Assembly (NCBI GenBank): GCA_913058345.1
Contig: CAJXQR010000001.1
Location: 1 to 64,000, forward strand
DNA: 64,000 nucleotides
Direction: 5' to 3'
DNA from: an uncultured Gammaproteobacteria bacterium
GTDB lineage: Bacteria; Pseudomonadota; Gammaproteobacteria; Pseudomonadales; Porticoccaceae
Below, piece by piece: positions 25,839 through 36,197 of this stretch (position 1 is the stretch's first letter; every line of letters starts with the position of its first letter). The position numbers and the translations under genes were made by a program. The notes below the pieces were generated by a model. That model saw only the letters and a program-made list of their open reading frames with translations, did no database searches and had not been told where the DNA came from.

Positions 25839-28562
25839 TTAATGGCGTGATTGCAATAACTCGACGCTGTTGCCCGGGCTTTCATCTTCCAGGTTCCGCG
25901 TGTCCAGTTCTCTGCATATGGTCTCTTCTATCTCACGGCATAAATCAAGGTCTGTAATAGCTTCATTGTTTTCACCGGTGAGATAAAAAACATCTTCTAC
26001 ACGTTCTCCAAGGGTCGCAATTTTAGCGCTATGTAAGTGTAGTTTGAAGCGCATAAATATCTGCCCGAGCTGAGCCAGCAAACCGGGGCGATCGGGAGTA
26101 ATGACCTCGAGATACGTTGTCCGAGAGTCATGATCATGATCAATATGAGCGGAGGTGCCAATGGTCAGTTGTTTAAGTTGCCGCGGTGTATGCCGCTTGA
26201 CTTCAATATCATTTTTGTCATTGGCCAGTAGCGCTGCGCTTATTTTACGGATTACTTTGGCGACTTTGTTGCGGCGATGGGCAAAGGGGTGGCCCTGATC
26301 ATCGAGCACATAAAAAATATCGTAGGTGTGATTATCTTTGCCAGTGTAGAGCCGGGCATCGTGAATATCCAGGCGCAGTGTGTCGAGGGTGGCGGCCGTA
26401 ATTGGGAAGACATTGGTAAGACCCTTGGTGTAAATAAATATGCGAGTCACGCTGTTGTCTTCCACGCCGACGTCTTCAATCAAAATGACTGGCAAACTGG
26501 GATCTTCAGCAGTCAACACGGCTTTGACACCACGGGCAATGACACTGGCGCTTTCGCGTAAAAACAGTTCGTTGTCCATATCACGCCATAGCGCCGTGCT
26601 TTGTTCTTCTGGAATACCTTCTTTTTTGAGCAGAGCGAGGGTGTCGTTGTGCGTGTTTTCAATCCATTTATTTTTGTTAACTGGGTTTTCCAGACCTCGT
26701 CGTAGGGCATCGCGCGTTTGAAAATAGAGCTGGCGCATTAATGAGCCCTTCCAGTTATTCCACAGGGTTGGGTTGGTGGCATCCATATCGGCGATAGTTA
26801 ATATAAACAAATGGTCGAGGTGAATTTGATCGCCCACTAATAGAGCAAACTTATGGATAACATCGGGATCTGAGATGTCTTCGCGCTGGGAAATGCTCGA
26901 CATTAGCAGATGGCTTTCGACGAGCCAGCCGACGAGTTGTGTTTCCTGTTCGGAAAAACCATGGCGTCGGGTGAAATCAATGGCATCGACCGCGCCTAAT
27001 TTTGAGTGGTCGCCGCCCCGTCCTTTGGCAATATCGTGGTAAAGCCCGGCGATAAGAAGTAACTCGGGTTTCGACAGGTTTTTCTGTATATGAGAGGCAA
27101 CCGGGAATTTCTCTTCCTCTTTAGCGTTCCCGAGCCGGCGAATGTTGCGAATCAGCTGAATGGTGTGGGCGTCGACCGGGTAAATATGGAAAAGGTCGTG
27201 TTGCATTAAACCGATGATGCGATCGAACTCGGGGAGGTATTTGCCAAGAACACCGTAGCGGACCATGCGCTGAAGCTGTGTGGTGAGCTGCCCATCACAA
27301 CGGAACAGGCGCATAAACAACTCGCGATTAGCCGGGTTGTTACGGAAAGTGTCGTCGATTTGATGACGATATTGGCGAATTTGGCGGATGGTCGTCGAAC
27401 GCACCCCATGTATAGAAGCGTCTTCACCCAGCAAAACGAAAATTTCCAGTAAAGCTGAAGGGTGGTCAAGAAAAACCGTATCGTTAACGACCTCAATATA
27501 GTCATCACGTACCTGGAAGCGTGAATTAATTACGCGTACGGTGTTTTTCTTTTGATTTTTATTGATAACCTCATCCAAATACTGGAGGAGCATGTCATTC
27601 TGTTCCCGCATAGCCAGTACCATGCGGTAGTAGCGTTGCATAAACTGTTCGACCGCAAGCCGCTCTTTCGTGTCTACATAACCGAACATTTGTGCCAGCT
27701 TGCGCTGAGAGTCAAAGAGCAAGCGTTCTTCGGGACGCCCTGCAATGAGGTGCAAGCCATAGCGCACCCGCCATAAAAAAGCCTGGCCTCTACGCAGTAA
27801 TTCGTATTCCTCGGCAGCAAGAAACGGGGTGTTGGCCAACTCGACTAGACTGCGTTTGTGGAAGTATCGTTTGGCAACCCAGCCAATGTTTTGGATATCT
27901 CTCAAGCCGCCAGGGGCTTCTTTAATATTGGGCTCCAGGTTGTACTCGGTATTTCCGTGCTTTTCGTAGCGTTCGTTTTGTTCGTCGTATTTAGCACGAA
28001 AAAATTTGTCAATTGGCCAGATCTTATTGGGTCCCGTGCGTTCCTCCATCTTCAGGCGTAGTTCGATATTGCCAGCCAGCGTACGAGACTCCATGAGATT
28101 AGTCGCAACAGTGATATCGGCTTTCGCCTCTTCAACACAGTGGGACAGGGAGCGTACACTGTGTCCGATGTTGAGTTGAATGTCCCAGAGAAAAGTCAGG
28201 AAGCCTTCGATACTGTCTTTATAGGGTTTGTGGTTTTTATGCTGGCTTAACAAAAGCAGGTCGATGTCGGAGTGGGGATGCAATTCGCCACGACCATAAC
28301 CACCTACTGCGAGCAGGCTAATGTCTTTGTCCCACTGGAAGCGCTGCCAGGCGTGTAACAGAATGCGGTCAATAAAAGCAGCGCGTTCATGCACCAGGGT
28401 TTCGGTGTCTTCGCCCTGTTCAAAGCGATTGTTGAGAAAGGTGTCTGCAGCGCGGATAGCATCGCGAAATACGGTTTGCGGATCACCTGTGCTGAGGTTG
28501 GCGAGAAAACGCTTCTCGTCAAAAAACAAGGGTATGGGCAGGGCTTCGATGGCTAGATTCAT
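25839..28562 (-). CDS. glnD: [protein-PII] uridylyltransferase / uridylyl-removing enzyme GlnD
   Basis: Glutamine sensor that uridylylates or deuridylylates PII proteins to control nitrogen assimilation. At 907 residues it has the full four-domain layout. The nucleotidyltransferase domain carries GGYGRGELHPHSDIDLLLL (near 87-105). Next are the GlnE-like helical part, an HD domain with LYHDIAKGRGGDHS (near 515) and two C-terminal ACT domains, the second beginning TYLEVITPDRPGLLAQLGQI. Sits between map and dapC as in pseudomonads. Probably co-transcribed with map, 131 bases upstream. Confidence 0.96.
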   Translation of the reverse strand: MNLAIEALPIPLFFDEKRFLANLSTGDPQTVFRDAIRAADTFLNNRFEQGEDTETLVHERAAFIDRILLHAWQRFQWDKDISLLAVGGYGRGELHPHSDIDLLLLSQHKNHKPYKDSIEGFLTFLWDIQLNIGHSVRSLSHCVEEAKADITVATNLMESRTLAGNIELRLKMEERTGPNKIWPIDKFFRAKYDEQNERYEKHGNTEYNLEPNIKEAPGGLRDIQNIGWVAKRYFHKRSLVELANTPFLAAEEYELLRRGQAFLWRVRYGLHLIAGRPEERLLFDSQRKLAQMFGYVDTKERLAVEQFMQRYYRMVLAMREQNDMLLQYLDEVINKNQKKNTVRVINSRFQVRDDYIEVVNDTVFLDHPSALLEIFVLLGEDASIHGVRSTTIRQIRQYRHQIDDTFRNNPANRELFMRLFRCDGQLTTQLQRMVRYGVLGKYLPEFDRIIGLMQHDLFHIYPVDAHTIQLIRNIRRLGNAKEEEKFPVASHIQKNLSKPELLLIAGLYHDIAKGRGGDHSKLGAVDAIDFTRRHGFSEQETQLVGWLVESHLLMSSISQREDISDPDVIHKFALLVGDQIHLDHLFILTIADMDATNPTLWNNWKGSLMRQLYFQTRDALRRGLENPVNKNKWIENTHNDTLALLKKEGIPEEQSTALWRDMDNELFLRESASVIARGVKAVLTAEDPSLPVILIEDVGVEDNSVTRIFIYTKGLTNVFPITAATLDTLRLDIHDARLYTGKDNHTYDIFYVLDDQGHPFAHRRNKVAKVIRKISAALLANDKNDIEVKRHTPRQLKQLTIGTSAHIDHDHDSRTTYLEVITPDRPGLLAQLGQIFMRFKLHLHSAKIATLGERVEDVFYLTGENNEAITDLDLCREIEETICRELDTRNLEDESPGNSVELLQSRH

Positions 28563-28693
28563 GGCTTGTGGTTGGTACGCCTGTTGTCGTGTTTCTAGAA
28601 GGTGGTACGAGTCTTGATAAGACCGGAAGACTGAAACTCGAGCTTTTTTAAAATAGCATCGTTGTAAGGTGGTAATCTATAATAAATTATCCG

Positions 28694-29464
28694 TTAAAAA
28701 GACTCTCCGGGGCGAGCCGTCAGTACATCGACGCCAGTTGCTGTAACTAACAGGGTGTGTTCCCATTGTGCCGAAAGGCGACCATCGCGGGTTTCAACCG
28801 TCCAGCCATCGGGCTTTAATTTGGTGTGTTGTTTGCCGGCATTGACCATGGGTTCGATGGTGAACGTCATGCCTTCTTCAAGCACCAGTCCGGTGCCCGG
28901 CTTACCGTAGTGCAGCACCTGGGGCTCTTCGTGGAACTCACTGCCAATACCATGGCCACAATACTCACGAACCACGGAGTAATGCATACCCTCGGCATGT
29001 TTTTGTACCACGTGGCCAATATCCCCCAGACGGTTCCCGGGTTTGACTTGTTCTATGCCTAAGTACAGGCACTCCTGAGCAACCTTGATGAGTCGGTCTG
29101 CGTGGCTGGGTGTTTTGCCAATGCCGAACATCATGCTGGTATCACCAAAATAACCGTCTTTAATTACAGTAATGTCAAGATTGACGATGTCGCCATTTTT
29201 CAGCACTTTATTTGCTGAAGGGATGCCGTGACAAATGACCTGGTTCACCGAGGTGCAGATCGACTTTGGAAAACCCCGATAGTTTAGACAAGCGGGAATG
29301 GCTTGCTGAACATCGACGATAAAGTCATGACAAATAGTGTCGAGTTCAAGCGTGCTAATGCCGGCCTGTACATGGGGGGCAATCATCTCCAGAACATCGG
29401 CGGCTAGTTTGCCGGCAATACGCATTTTTTCGATTTCTTCAGGTGTCTTAATGGTAACGGGCAT
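28694..29464 (-). CDS. map: type I methionine aminopeptidase
   Basis: Removes the N-terminal Met from nascent proteins (256 residues, type Ia). Dimetal ligands are in NLDITVIKDGYFGDTSMMF (two Asp), GHGIGSEFHEEPQV (His) and the two Glu of TIEPMV and WEHTLLVT. YRGFPKSICTSVNQVICHGIP is the conserved substrate pocket region. Divergent from rpsB, as in most gammaproteobacteria, and first in the run toward glnD. The 334-base divergent gap holds promoters of both; no map promoter was confidently located. Confidence 0.96.
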   Translation of the reverse strand: MPVTIKTPEEIEKMRIAGKLAADVLEMIAPHVQAGISTLELDTICHDFIVDVQQAIPACLNYRGFPKSICTSVNQVICHGIPSANKVLKNGDIVNLDITVIKDGYFGDTSMMFGIGKTPSHADRLIKVAQECLYLGIEQVKPGNRLGDIGHVVQKHAEGMHYSVVREYCGHGIGSEFHEEPQVLHYGKPGTGLVLEEGMTFTIEPMVNAGKQHTKLKPDGWTVETRDGRLSAQWEHTLLVTATGVDVLTARPGESF

Positions 29465-29631
29465 CGGCTCAGGCAGTGGCAGTGAATTAAGCGTCCTATT
29501 GTAACCAATTTTGTCGGGCTTGATGTGAGATTACATGTGAGGAAGAACTTTATTTATGAGATGGCGGGTTTCGTGGCTAGGCTACTGCTGTAAGAGATGC
29601 TTGTAAGGAGGCCATAAATTGCCGCCAGTTC

Positions 29632-29798
29632 TTCTAATAGCCCTTTGATTGTGGTATAAAGCGCGCCCCGATGGAATGGCTGTCGGGGTTAACTTTAACG
29701 ACTCACACTTACCGACACATTGGCTTGGGTGCCTGTTTTTTTTCAAGCGGGTTAGACAATGGGGTGGTGGAGGCTTAACCCAACAGGAAACTTAAATT
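29632..29798 (+). promoter_or_regulatory. rpsB promoter and structured leader
   Basis: An extended -10 TGGTATAAA (TATAAA at 29655-29660) is followed by a GC-rich discriminator GCGCGCCCC, the pattern of promoters under stringent (ppGpp) control; the -35 is weak. The leader of about 130 bases can fold as CCCCGA/TCGGGG (about 29666-29688) and GGGTTA/TAACCC (29749-29754 with 29776-29781). The second stem encloses a G-rich GGGGTGGTGGAGG and lies just before the rpsB start. Autogenous control by S2 through the leader is known in E. coli; that it holds here is inference. The rest of the gap (29465-29631) shows nothing I can name. Confidence 0.6.
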
Positions 29799-30614
29799 AT
29801 GACTATGGTTAGTATGCGCGATATGCTCCAGGCTGGTGTCCATTTTGGTCACCAGACACGTTACTGGAATCCGAAAATGAATCAATACATTTTCGGTGCT
29901 CGAAATAAAATTCACGTCATCAACTTAGAGCACACTGTGCCGGCATTTAATGATGCTCTCGAGCAAGTTCGTCAGCTCAGCGCCAGTGGCAACAAAGTTC
30001 TCTTCGTCGGCACCAAGCGTGCTGCCCAAAAAGCCGTTCAAGAAGAAGCAGAGCGCGCGGGCATGCCTTATGTTTGTCATCGTTGGTTAGGCGGCATGCT
30101 GACAAACTATAAAACGATTCGTGCCTCTATCAAACGCTATCGTGATCTTGAAGCACAGAGTACTGACGGTACTTTCGAAAAGCTGACTAAGAAAGAAGGT
30201 CTAATGCGTCTGCGTTTGAAAGAGAAGCTCGAGCGCTCCATTGGCGGTATAAAAGATATGGGTGGCCTGCCCGATGCCCTGTTTGTGATTGATGTGGATC
30301 ATGAGCGTATCGCCGTGCAGGAGGCCAACAAGTTGGGTATCCCCGTTATAGGTATCGTTGATACTAACAGCAACCCCGATGGCGTTGATGTGGTTATTCC
30401 TGCCAATGACGATGCGATCCGTGCCGTTAAGCTTTATGCCATGGCAATGGCTGATGCCGTGCTCGAAGGTAAAGCTGGTGGCGTTGTTACTTCTGAAAAA
30501 GACGAGTTTGTAGAAGTCACTGAAGCTCAAGCTGATGCTGCTACAGAGACGGCTGAAGCGGTGGAACCTGGATCTTCAGAGACAGAAGAATCCACGACAG
30601 CGACTGAGGCTTAA
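29799..30614 (+). CDS. rpsB: 30S ribosomal protein S2
   Basis: Ribosomal protein S2 (271 residues). [82 protein letters not shown] and [20 protein letters not shown] follow S2 throughout. From about residue 232 to the end there is an acidic, Glu/Thr/Ala-rich tail longer than in E. coli (241 residues). First gene of the rpsB-tsf-pyrH-frr series, separated from tsf by a strong terminator-like hairpin, as expected for partial read-through. Confidence 0.98.
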   Translation: MTMVSMRDMLQAGVHFGHQTRYWNPKMNQYIFGARNKIHVINLEHTVPAFNDALEQVRQLSASGNKVLFVGTKRAAQKAVQEEAERAGMPYVCHRWLGGMLTNYKTIRASIKRYRDLEAQSTDGTFEKLTKKEGLMRLRLKEKLERSIGGIKDMGGLPDALFVIDVDHERIAVQEANKLGIPVIGIVDTNSNPDGVDVVIPANDDAIRAVKLYAMAMADAVLEGKAGGVVTSEKDEFVEVTEAQADAATETAEAVEPGSSETEESTTATEA

Positions 30615-30657
30615 GTCTTTTAAGGCCAGCTGATTTTCAGTTGGTCTACGATAAATG

Positions 30658-30681
30658 AAAGGGGGCACGGCCCCCTTTTTT
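30658..30681 (+). terminator. rpsB-tsf intergenic terminator/attenuator
   Basis: Hairpin AAAGGGGGC-ACG-GCCCCCTTT followed by a T-run, 43 bases after the rpsB stop. Classic intrinsic terminator form. A partial terminator between rpsB and tsf is known in E. coli and would lower downstream transcription relative to S2. Confidence 0.85.
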
Positions 30682-30751
30682 ACCAACTATTCACACTAGG
30701 CTTTAATTGGCTTGATGTCGATGAAAGCAGAGTTTATTGAGAGGATTTCCC

Positions 30752-31615
30752 ATGGCAGCGATTTCTGCTTCTCAGGTTAAAGAATTACGTGATCGAACTG
30801 GTCTTGGCATGATGGAGTGCAAAAAAGCACTGGCTGCAGCCGAGGGCAATATAGACACGGCGATTGAGAATTTACGCAAATCCAGTGGTATGAAAGCGGC
30901 TAAAAAAGCGGGGCGCACAGCGGCTGACGGTGTTGTTGCTGTGAAGGTTGCCGACGATGCTTCATTTGGCGTGCTGGTTGAAGTGAATTCTGAAACGGAC
31001 TTCGTCACCAAAGATGAAGGCTTTAAGGCTTTTGTTGGCGCAGTTGTCGACAAAGCGTTTGCCGACAAACAGCGTGATGTAGAAACGCTTGCCGCTGACA
31101 TGGAAGATGCTCGCCAGGGGCTGGTGCAAAAATGTGGTGAGAATGTCAACGTGCGTCGTGTGCAAGTCGCTGAAGCGCCCGTTGTGGGTGCTTATGTGCA
31201 CAGCAATAATCGTATTGGTGTGCTGGTGACGTTGGAAGGTGGTAGTACTGAGCTTGCCAAGGATGTGGCTATGCACGTTGCTGCGGTTAACCCTCAGGTT
31301 GCTACGCCCGATGACATGCCCGCTGATGTGATTGCCAAAGAAAAAGAAATTTATGTTTCCCAGGCTATTGAGAGTGGTAAACCCCCTGAAATTGCTGAAA
31401 AAATGGTCGTTGGCCGTTTGAAAAAGTTTCTCTCGGAGAGCAGTCTGGTTGAGCAACCTTTCGTGCGGGATCCTGATATTAAAGTGGGCAAGATGTTGGC
31501 TGATGCGGGTGCCAGTATTAAAGGCTTCACCCGTTATGAAGTTGGAGAGGGGATAGATGTCGAGGAAGTTGACTTTGCCGCTGAAGTGGCTGCACAGGTT
31601 AGCGCTACTCAATAG
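30752..31615 (+). CDS. tsf: elongation factor Ts
   Basis: Guanine nucleotide exchange factor for EF-Tu (287 residues). The N-terminal UBA-like domain has [19 protein letters not shown], and the core has [20 protein letters not shown] and [11 protein letters not shown]. The C-terminal [15 protein letters not shown] is typical. The frame opens at 30737 with TTG, but the ATG at 30752, preceded by GAGAGGA, gives the standard [13 protein letters not shown] start. Second gene of the translation and cell-envelope run. Confidence 0.97.
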   Translation: MAAISASQVKELRDRTGLGMMECKKALAAAEGNIDTAIENLRKSSGMKAAKKAGRTAADGVVAVKVADDASFGVLVEVNSETDFVTKDEGFKAFVGAVVDKAFADKQRDVETLAADMEDARQGLVQKCGENVNVRRVQVAEAPVVGAYVHSNNRIGVLVTLEGGSTELAKDVAMHVAAVNPQVATPDDMPADVIAKEKEIYVSQAIESGKPPEIAEKMVVGRLKKFLSESSLVEQPFVRDPDIKVGKMLADAGASIKGFTRYEVGEGIDVEEVDFAAEVAAQVSATQ

Positions 31616-31740
31616 CTGACCTGCCACGGGCTGCTTAATCGTGCCGGTGGTGTCAGTAAAATAATGAAAATACTACAGTGGTGCCCTGATTTAATGTGAT
31701 GGCTTAGTGCTGATACGCTGATGCCCAAGGAGAATCGCCA

Positions 31741-32472
31741 ATGAACAACCCAAGTGCAGACAAGAAGTACAAACGCATTCTCCTCAAGCTCAGCGGAGAA
31801 GAGCTAATGGGCGATGGCGATTTTGGTATTGATCCTAAGGTATTAAATCGTATGGCTTTGGAGATCGGCCAGTTAGTGGGCATCGGTGTACAGGTTGGTC
31901 TGGTAATCGGTGGTGGTAATTTGTTTCGTGGCGCGGCACTCAGCGCAGCAGGCATGGAGCGAGTTACGGGTGATCATATGGGCATGTTGGCTACCGTCAT
32001 GAACGCCCTGGCCATGCGCGATGCGCTCGATCGCAACAATATCTCGGCCCGGGTGATGTCGGCCATTCCTATGAGTGGTGTGGTCGAGCACTATAATCGA
32101 CGTCGTGCTTTGCAATATCTGTCGTCCGGGGAGGTGGTCATCTTTAGTGCTGGCACTGGCAACCCGCTCTTTACGACAGATTCGGCAGCTTGCCTGCGTG
32201 GCATCGAAATCGATGCTGAGGTCGTATTGAAGGCAACGAAAGTGGATGGTGTTTATTCAGCGGACCCGATGAAAGTACCCGATGCAACGCTTTATACGCG
32301 TTTGAGTTACGATGAGGTGCTGGATAAAAAGCTGGAAGTGATGGATCTTACGGCCATCTGCCTCTGTCGCGAACATGATATGCCAGTGCGGGTTTTTAGA
32401 ATGGCCAAACCCGGTGCGCTTTTGAGTGTTGTGGTGGGTGATGAAGAGGGAACATTGATCGAGGAATCGTGA
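31741..32472 (+). CDS. pyrH: uridylate kinase (UMP kinase)
   Basis: Phosphorylates UMP to UDP; hexameric amino-acid-kinase fold, distinct from eukaryotic UMP kinases. [15 protein letters not shown] at the N-terminus, [51 protein letters not shown] and [15 protein letters not shown] are the family blocks. 243 residues. AAGGAG stands just before the ATG. Located between tsf and frr, as in most proteobacteria. Confidence 0.97.
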   Translation: MNNPSADKKYKRILLKLSGEELMGDGDFGIDPKVLNRMALEIGQLVGIGVQVGLVIGGGNLFRGAALSAAGMERVTGDHMGMLATVMNALAMRDALDRNNISARVMSAIPMSGVVEHYNRRRALQYLSSGEVVIFSAGTGNPLFTTDSAACLRGIEIDAEVVLKATKVDGVYSADPMKVPDATLYTRLSYDEVLDKKLEVMDLTAICLCREHDMPVRVFRMAKPGALLSVVVGDEEGTLIEES

Positions 32473-32543
32473 CCCCGGCAGTTTATTTTAAGCAGGTCTA
32501 CTGCAAAGGATGAGTTGTAAAGAGACCAATTACGCGAGAACTG

Positions 32544-33104
32544 ATGATGATTAATGAATTAAAAGAAGATGCCAGGCAACGCATGGATAAAACCGTTGAG
32601 GCACTAGGGCATGCCTTGAATAAGGTGCGCACCGGTCGTGCTCACCCGAGTATTCTTGAGGGTGTAAGGGTGTCTTACTATGGCAGTGAGACCCCACTTA
32701 GTCAGGTGGCAAATATCTCTGTAGCCGATGCCCGTACATTGACCGTGACACCCTGGGAAAAAAATATTGTCCAGGATGTTGAGCGTGCCATTATCAATTC
32801 TGATCTCGGCCTCAACCCTTCCAGCGCTGGAGAGGTGATTCGTATTCCCATGCCGGCGCTCACTGAGGAGACGCGTAAGGGCTTTATCCGACAGGCTCGA
32901 AAAGAAGTCGAAAACTCCCGCGTTTCAGCGCGTAATATCCGTCGTGACGTACTGAGTGACATTAAAGACTTGTTAAAAGAGAAGGATATTTCGGAGGATG
33001 AAGAACGCCGAGCTCAAGACGACGTGCAGAAAATAACCGATAGCTACATCCAGAAAATGGATGATATGCTCGCTGCAAAAGAAAAAGATTTGATGGAGAT
33101 TTAA
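32544..33104 (+). CDS. frr: ribosome recycling factor
   Basis: Splits post-termination ribosomes with EF-G (185-186 residues). Conserved: [24 protein letters not shown], the domain II loop with [22 protein letters not shown], and the long C-terminal helical region [19 protein letters not shown]. Two ATGs stand in tandem (32544 and 32547); the second gives the usual MINELK start. No strong Shine-Dalgarno is seen before either. The 91-base gap to uppS holds only an eight-codon chance frame. Confidence 0.97.
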   Translation: MMINELKEDARQRMDKTVEALGHALNKVRTGRAHPSILEGVRVSYYGSETPLSQVANISVADARTLTVTPWEKNIVQDVERAIINSDLGLNPSSAGEVIRIPMPALTEETRKGFIRQARKEVENSRVSARNIRRDVLSDIKDLLKEKDISEDEERRAQDDVQKITDSYIQKMDDMLAAKEKDLMEI

Positions 33105-33195
33105 TAAATGGCTGAACGCCGACACAAATGATCTAGAGTCATATTAGAAAGCCGTAAATCCAGAATAAAAAGCTCAGGAAAACCCAGGAAAAAAT

Positions 33196-33984
33196 ATGGC
33201 AGAAGTTTTGGGTGGCGATAGTGCCCAGCCTCTTAGACATGTCGCCGTGATCATGGATGGCAATAATCGATGGGCGAGAGCACGAGGTTTAGCTGGTCAT
33301 GAAGGTCATAGGGCTGGCGTAGAGCGCGTGCGCGATATGATAGAAAGCTGTCAACGTTACCATGTAGAAGTGGTCACCTTGTTTGCTTTTAGTAGCGAGA
33401 ATTGGCAACGACCGGCGCTTGAAGTCAGCGCTTTGATGAAATTGTTTTCTACCTATATTAAGAAAGAAGCTAAAGTCCTTCATGAGCGTGGCATTCGCTT
33501 ACAAGTGATCGGCGAACGCGGGCGTTTTAGTTCACGGTTGAAAAAGCGTATTGCCGATGCCGAGTTATTAACTGCCGGTAACACTGCGATGACTTTAGTG
33601 CTGGCTGTGGACTATGGCGGTCGCCAGGATATCGTTGTTGCCAGTCAAAAATTGGCACAACAGGCTGTCGATGGCTCGCTAGCGGTGACTGATATCGATG
33701 AAGACTTGTTTGAAAAAAACCTTTCCCTGGCCGACCTTCCGCCACCTGATTTGTGTATAAGAACGGCGGGGGAGCAAAGAATCAGTAATTTTTTACTTTG
33801 GCAGCTGGCCTACAGCGAATTTTACTTTGCCGAGTGTTACTGGCCTGATTTTGATGCTGCTGCTTTTGACCTGGCCGCAGCGGCCTATTACCAGCGTCAA
33901 CGACGTTTTGGTTTAAGCCAGGAACAAACAGTAGAAGATGTAAAGCAAGTTGCGAAGCCCAGTGATACTCGAGTGAGCGCTTAA
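33196..33984 (+). CDS. uppS: undecaprenyl diphosphate synthase
   Basis: cis-Prenyltransferase that makes the C55 lipid carrier for peptidoglycan and O-antigen (262 residues). The catalytic block VAVIMDGNNRWARARG near residue 17-32 carries the Mg-binding Asp; FAFSSENWQRP, AVDYGGRQDIV and the C-terminal RTAGEQRISNFLLWQLAYSEFYF are diagnostic. AGGAAAAAAT precedes the ATG. Its TAA overlaps the cdsA ATG by one base (TAATG), so coupling is likely. Enters the isoprenoid/lipid part of the operon. Confidence 0.96.
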   Translation: MAEVLGGDSAQPLRHVAVIMDGNNRWARARGLAGHEGHRAGVERVRDMIESCQRYHVEVVTLFAFSSENWQRPALEVSALMKLFSTYIKKEAKVLHERGIRLQVIGERGRFSSRLKKRIADAELLTAGNTAMTLVLAVDYGGRQDIVVASQKLAQQAVDGSLAVTDIDEDLFEKNLSLADLPPPDLCIRTAGEQRISNFLLWQLAYSEFYFAECYWPDFDAAAFDLAAAAYYQRQRRFGLSQEQTVEDVKQVAKPSDTRVSA

Positions 33985-34823
33985 TGCTTAAACAACGAGT
34001 TATGACCGGCTTGCTGCTGGCTATTAGTTTTCTTGCGGCCCTGTTTGCGTTACCGACGATGGGCTTTATCGCCCTGATGTCTGCGGTGCTGGCTTATGCG
34101 GCATGGGAGTGGAGTCGATTGGCTGGCCTCAATGGCTTCCTTGGGCGTGGCTCCTATACGTTTGCTGTCGTTGCCATTGGCGCGATAATGGCAGCGTACA
34201 TTGGGTTTGCAGAGAATAGTTTATTCGCTGAAGAATCTCGTTTCTTATTACTTCTGGCCTGCACCTGGTGGGCTTTAGCCATACTTTGGGTGCAGGGCTA
34301 CCCCTCTAGTGCGCTTCTTTGGGGCCGGCGTTCGCTCTGTCTATTGATGGGGCTCTTTGTCTTATTGCCGATGTGGCTGGCCTTTGCGGGGTTGCTGTCT
34401 CTGGCTGAAGGGCCGAGGTTGGTTGTGGCTGTAGTGCTCTTGGTTGCTCTGGCGGATATTGGTGCTTATTTTGTGGGGCGAGCTATTGGCCGTACGAAGC
34501 TCGCATCGCAGGTGAGTCCCGGTAAAACCTGGGAGGGGCTGTTGGGTGGGCAGTTGGCTATTGTTGTTGCCGTGGCAACTGGCGGCTGGTTTCTGGGTTT
34601 TGAGCCATCACGCATTGGCTTGTGGCTGGTTCTCGCTATGGTGACAGGACTTGCTTCAGTGCTGGGCGATCTGGTTGAAAGTATGGTTAAGCGCCATCGC
34701 GGTGTTAAAGATAGCGGCACTATTCTACCCGGTCACGGAGGGGTCCTCGACAGAATTGATGGCCTAACGGCAGCCTTACCTGTGTTTAGTCTGGGTTTGT
34801 CCCTGCTGTACAATCGTCTTTAA
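33984..34823 (+). CDS. cdsA: phosphatidate cytidylyltransferase
   Basis: Membrane enzyme forming CDP-diacylglycerol from phosphatidate and CTP (279 residues, about eight membrane helices). The family signature is complete near the C-terminus: SVLGDLVESMVKRHRGVKDS, GTILPGHGGVLDRIDGL. VSPGKTWEGLLGG is also conserved. Starts one base inside the uppS stop codon. Order uppS-cdsA-dxr-rseP-bamA is the standard gammaproteobacterial arrangement. Confidence 0.96.
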   Translation: MLKQRVMTGLLLAISFLAALFALPTMGFIALMSAVLAYAAWEWSRLAGLNGFLGRGSYTFAVVAIGAIMAAYIGFAENSLFAEESRFLLLLACTWWALAILWVQGYPSSALLWGRRSLCLLMGLFVLLPMWLAFAGLLSLAEGPRLVVAVVLLVALADIGAYFVGRAIGRTKLASQVSPGKTWEGLLGGQLAIVVAVATGGWFLGFEPSRIGLWLVLAMVTGLASVLGDLVESMVKRHRGVKDSGTILPGHGGVLDRIDGLTAALPVFSLGLSLLYNRL

Positions 34824-34928
34824 ATGCTTCTTTGAAAACGACATCCATGAATAGAATTCTGAGTAGGAGTGGTTGCTTGCCCACTAACCGTTTTTTTATC
34901 ACTCGCGGGGTCGAACGTTAACATTATC

Positions 34929-36107
34929 ATGAAGCGCCCCCTGCAGAAGCTCACTATTCTCGGTTCGACGGGATCAATCGGTGTTAGTACATTGGATGTT
35001 GTCGTCAGACATCCAGAACAATTTCAAGTGTTTGCGTTGACGGCTAACCAACGGGTCGAGGTTCTGGCTCAGCAATGTCGGCAATTTCATCCCCGCTATG
35101 CCGTGTTGGGCTCAGAGGCTGCGGCTGAACAGCTGCGCCCTTTGGTCGGTCGTGGTGTAGAGGTGCTCTGGGGAGAAACGGGTCTGGCGCTGGTCGCAGC
35201 CCACGCAGAAGTTGACACGGTGATGGCGGCGATTGTCGGTGCAGCGGGTTTGCTCCCCACCCTGGCGGCAGCAAAGGCCGGTAAAAAAATATTGCTGGCG
35301 AATAAGGAAGCGTTAGTGATGGCGGGCCAGTTATTTATGGATGTCGTGGCTGAATCTAAAGCGACTTTACTGCCCATCGACAGCGAACACAATGCGATTT
35401 TTCAGTGTTTGCCGGCCGATTACAGAGGGCGTGAAGAGGCCGGAGTACGTCGTTTGTTATTATCTGCTTCTGGCGGGCCGTTTCGTACGACACCGCTTGC
35501 CGAGCTGGCCTCGATGACCCCAGATCAGGCTTGTGCTCATCCCAACTGGAGCATGGGTCGAAAAATATCTGTGGATTCGGCAACCATGATGAATAAAGGC
35601 CTTGAACTTATAGAGGCAAGTTGGCTATTTGCTGTGGATGCGAGCGATATTGACATCGTCGTTCACCCTCAAAGTATTATTCACTCGCTGGTGGAGTATA
35701 AAGACGGTTCTGTATTGGCGCAGCTTGGCAATCCCGATATGCGTACGCCCATTGCCCACGCATTGGCCTGGCCAGAGAGAATTGATTCTGGTGTTAGTTC
35801 TCTTGACTTAATTGCCATTGCCAGCCTGGATTTTGAGGCGCAGGATGAACAACGTTTTCCTGCGCTAGCGTTGGCCCGGGCGGCCGCAGAGAGCCGCGGC
35901 GATGCACCGGCGGCACTCAATGCAGCCAATGAAGTCGCTGTCGAGGCCTTTTTGAATGAAGCTATCGGCTTTACCCGCATTGCGGAAGTTGTCGACGGTG
36001 TTATGCAGACATGGCAAACGGATGAACCTCGAGACCTCCTTGCAGTCCAAGACGCCGATCAGCGGGCTCGGGCCATGGCAAAACAGGTGATCGATCAGTA
36101 CGTGTGA
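34929..36107 (+). CDS. dxr: 1-deoxy-D-xylulose 5-phosphate reductoisomerase
   Basis: Second step of the MEP isoprenoid pathway, NADPH-dependent (392 residues from the ATG). [18 protein letters not shown] binds [63 protein letters not shown] and [12 protein letters not shown] carry the metal and substrate residues. The frame extends to a GTG at 34869, but the added 20 residues do not match the family, so the ATG at 34929 is chosen even though its ribosome site is weak. Confidence 0.96.
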   Translation: MKRPLQKLTILGSTGSIGVSTLDVVVRHPEQFQVFALTANQRVEVLAQQCRQFHPRYAVLGSEAAAEQLRPLVGRGVEVLWGETGLALVAAHAEVDTVMAAIVGAAGLLPTLAAAKAGKKILLANKEALVMAGQLFMDVVAESKATLLPIDSEHNAIFQCLPADYRGREEAGVRRLLLSASGGPFRTTPLAELASMTPDQACAHPNWSMGRKISVDSATMMNKGLELIEASWLFAVDASDIDIVVHPQSIIHSLVEYKDGSVLAQLGNPDMRTPIAHALAWPERIDSGVSSLDLIAIASLDFEAQDEQRFPALALARAAAESRGDAPAALNAANEVAVEAFLNEAIGFTRIAEVVDGVMQTWQTDEPRDLLAVQDADQRARAMAKQVIDQYV

Positions 36108-36197
36108 AATCTGTACTGTTAAGCGCTGAGCGAAACCTCATAGCAGATTCGGGATAATGACTCGGGTTCACTGCTACAACAAGACGAGACAAGGTTT

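Noticed and set aside
33107-33130. Tiny frame after frr starting ATG GCT GAA
   Set aside because: Only seven codons before a stop; no support as a leader peptide.
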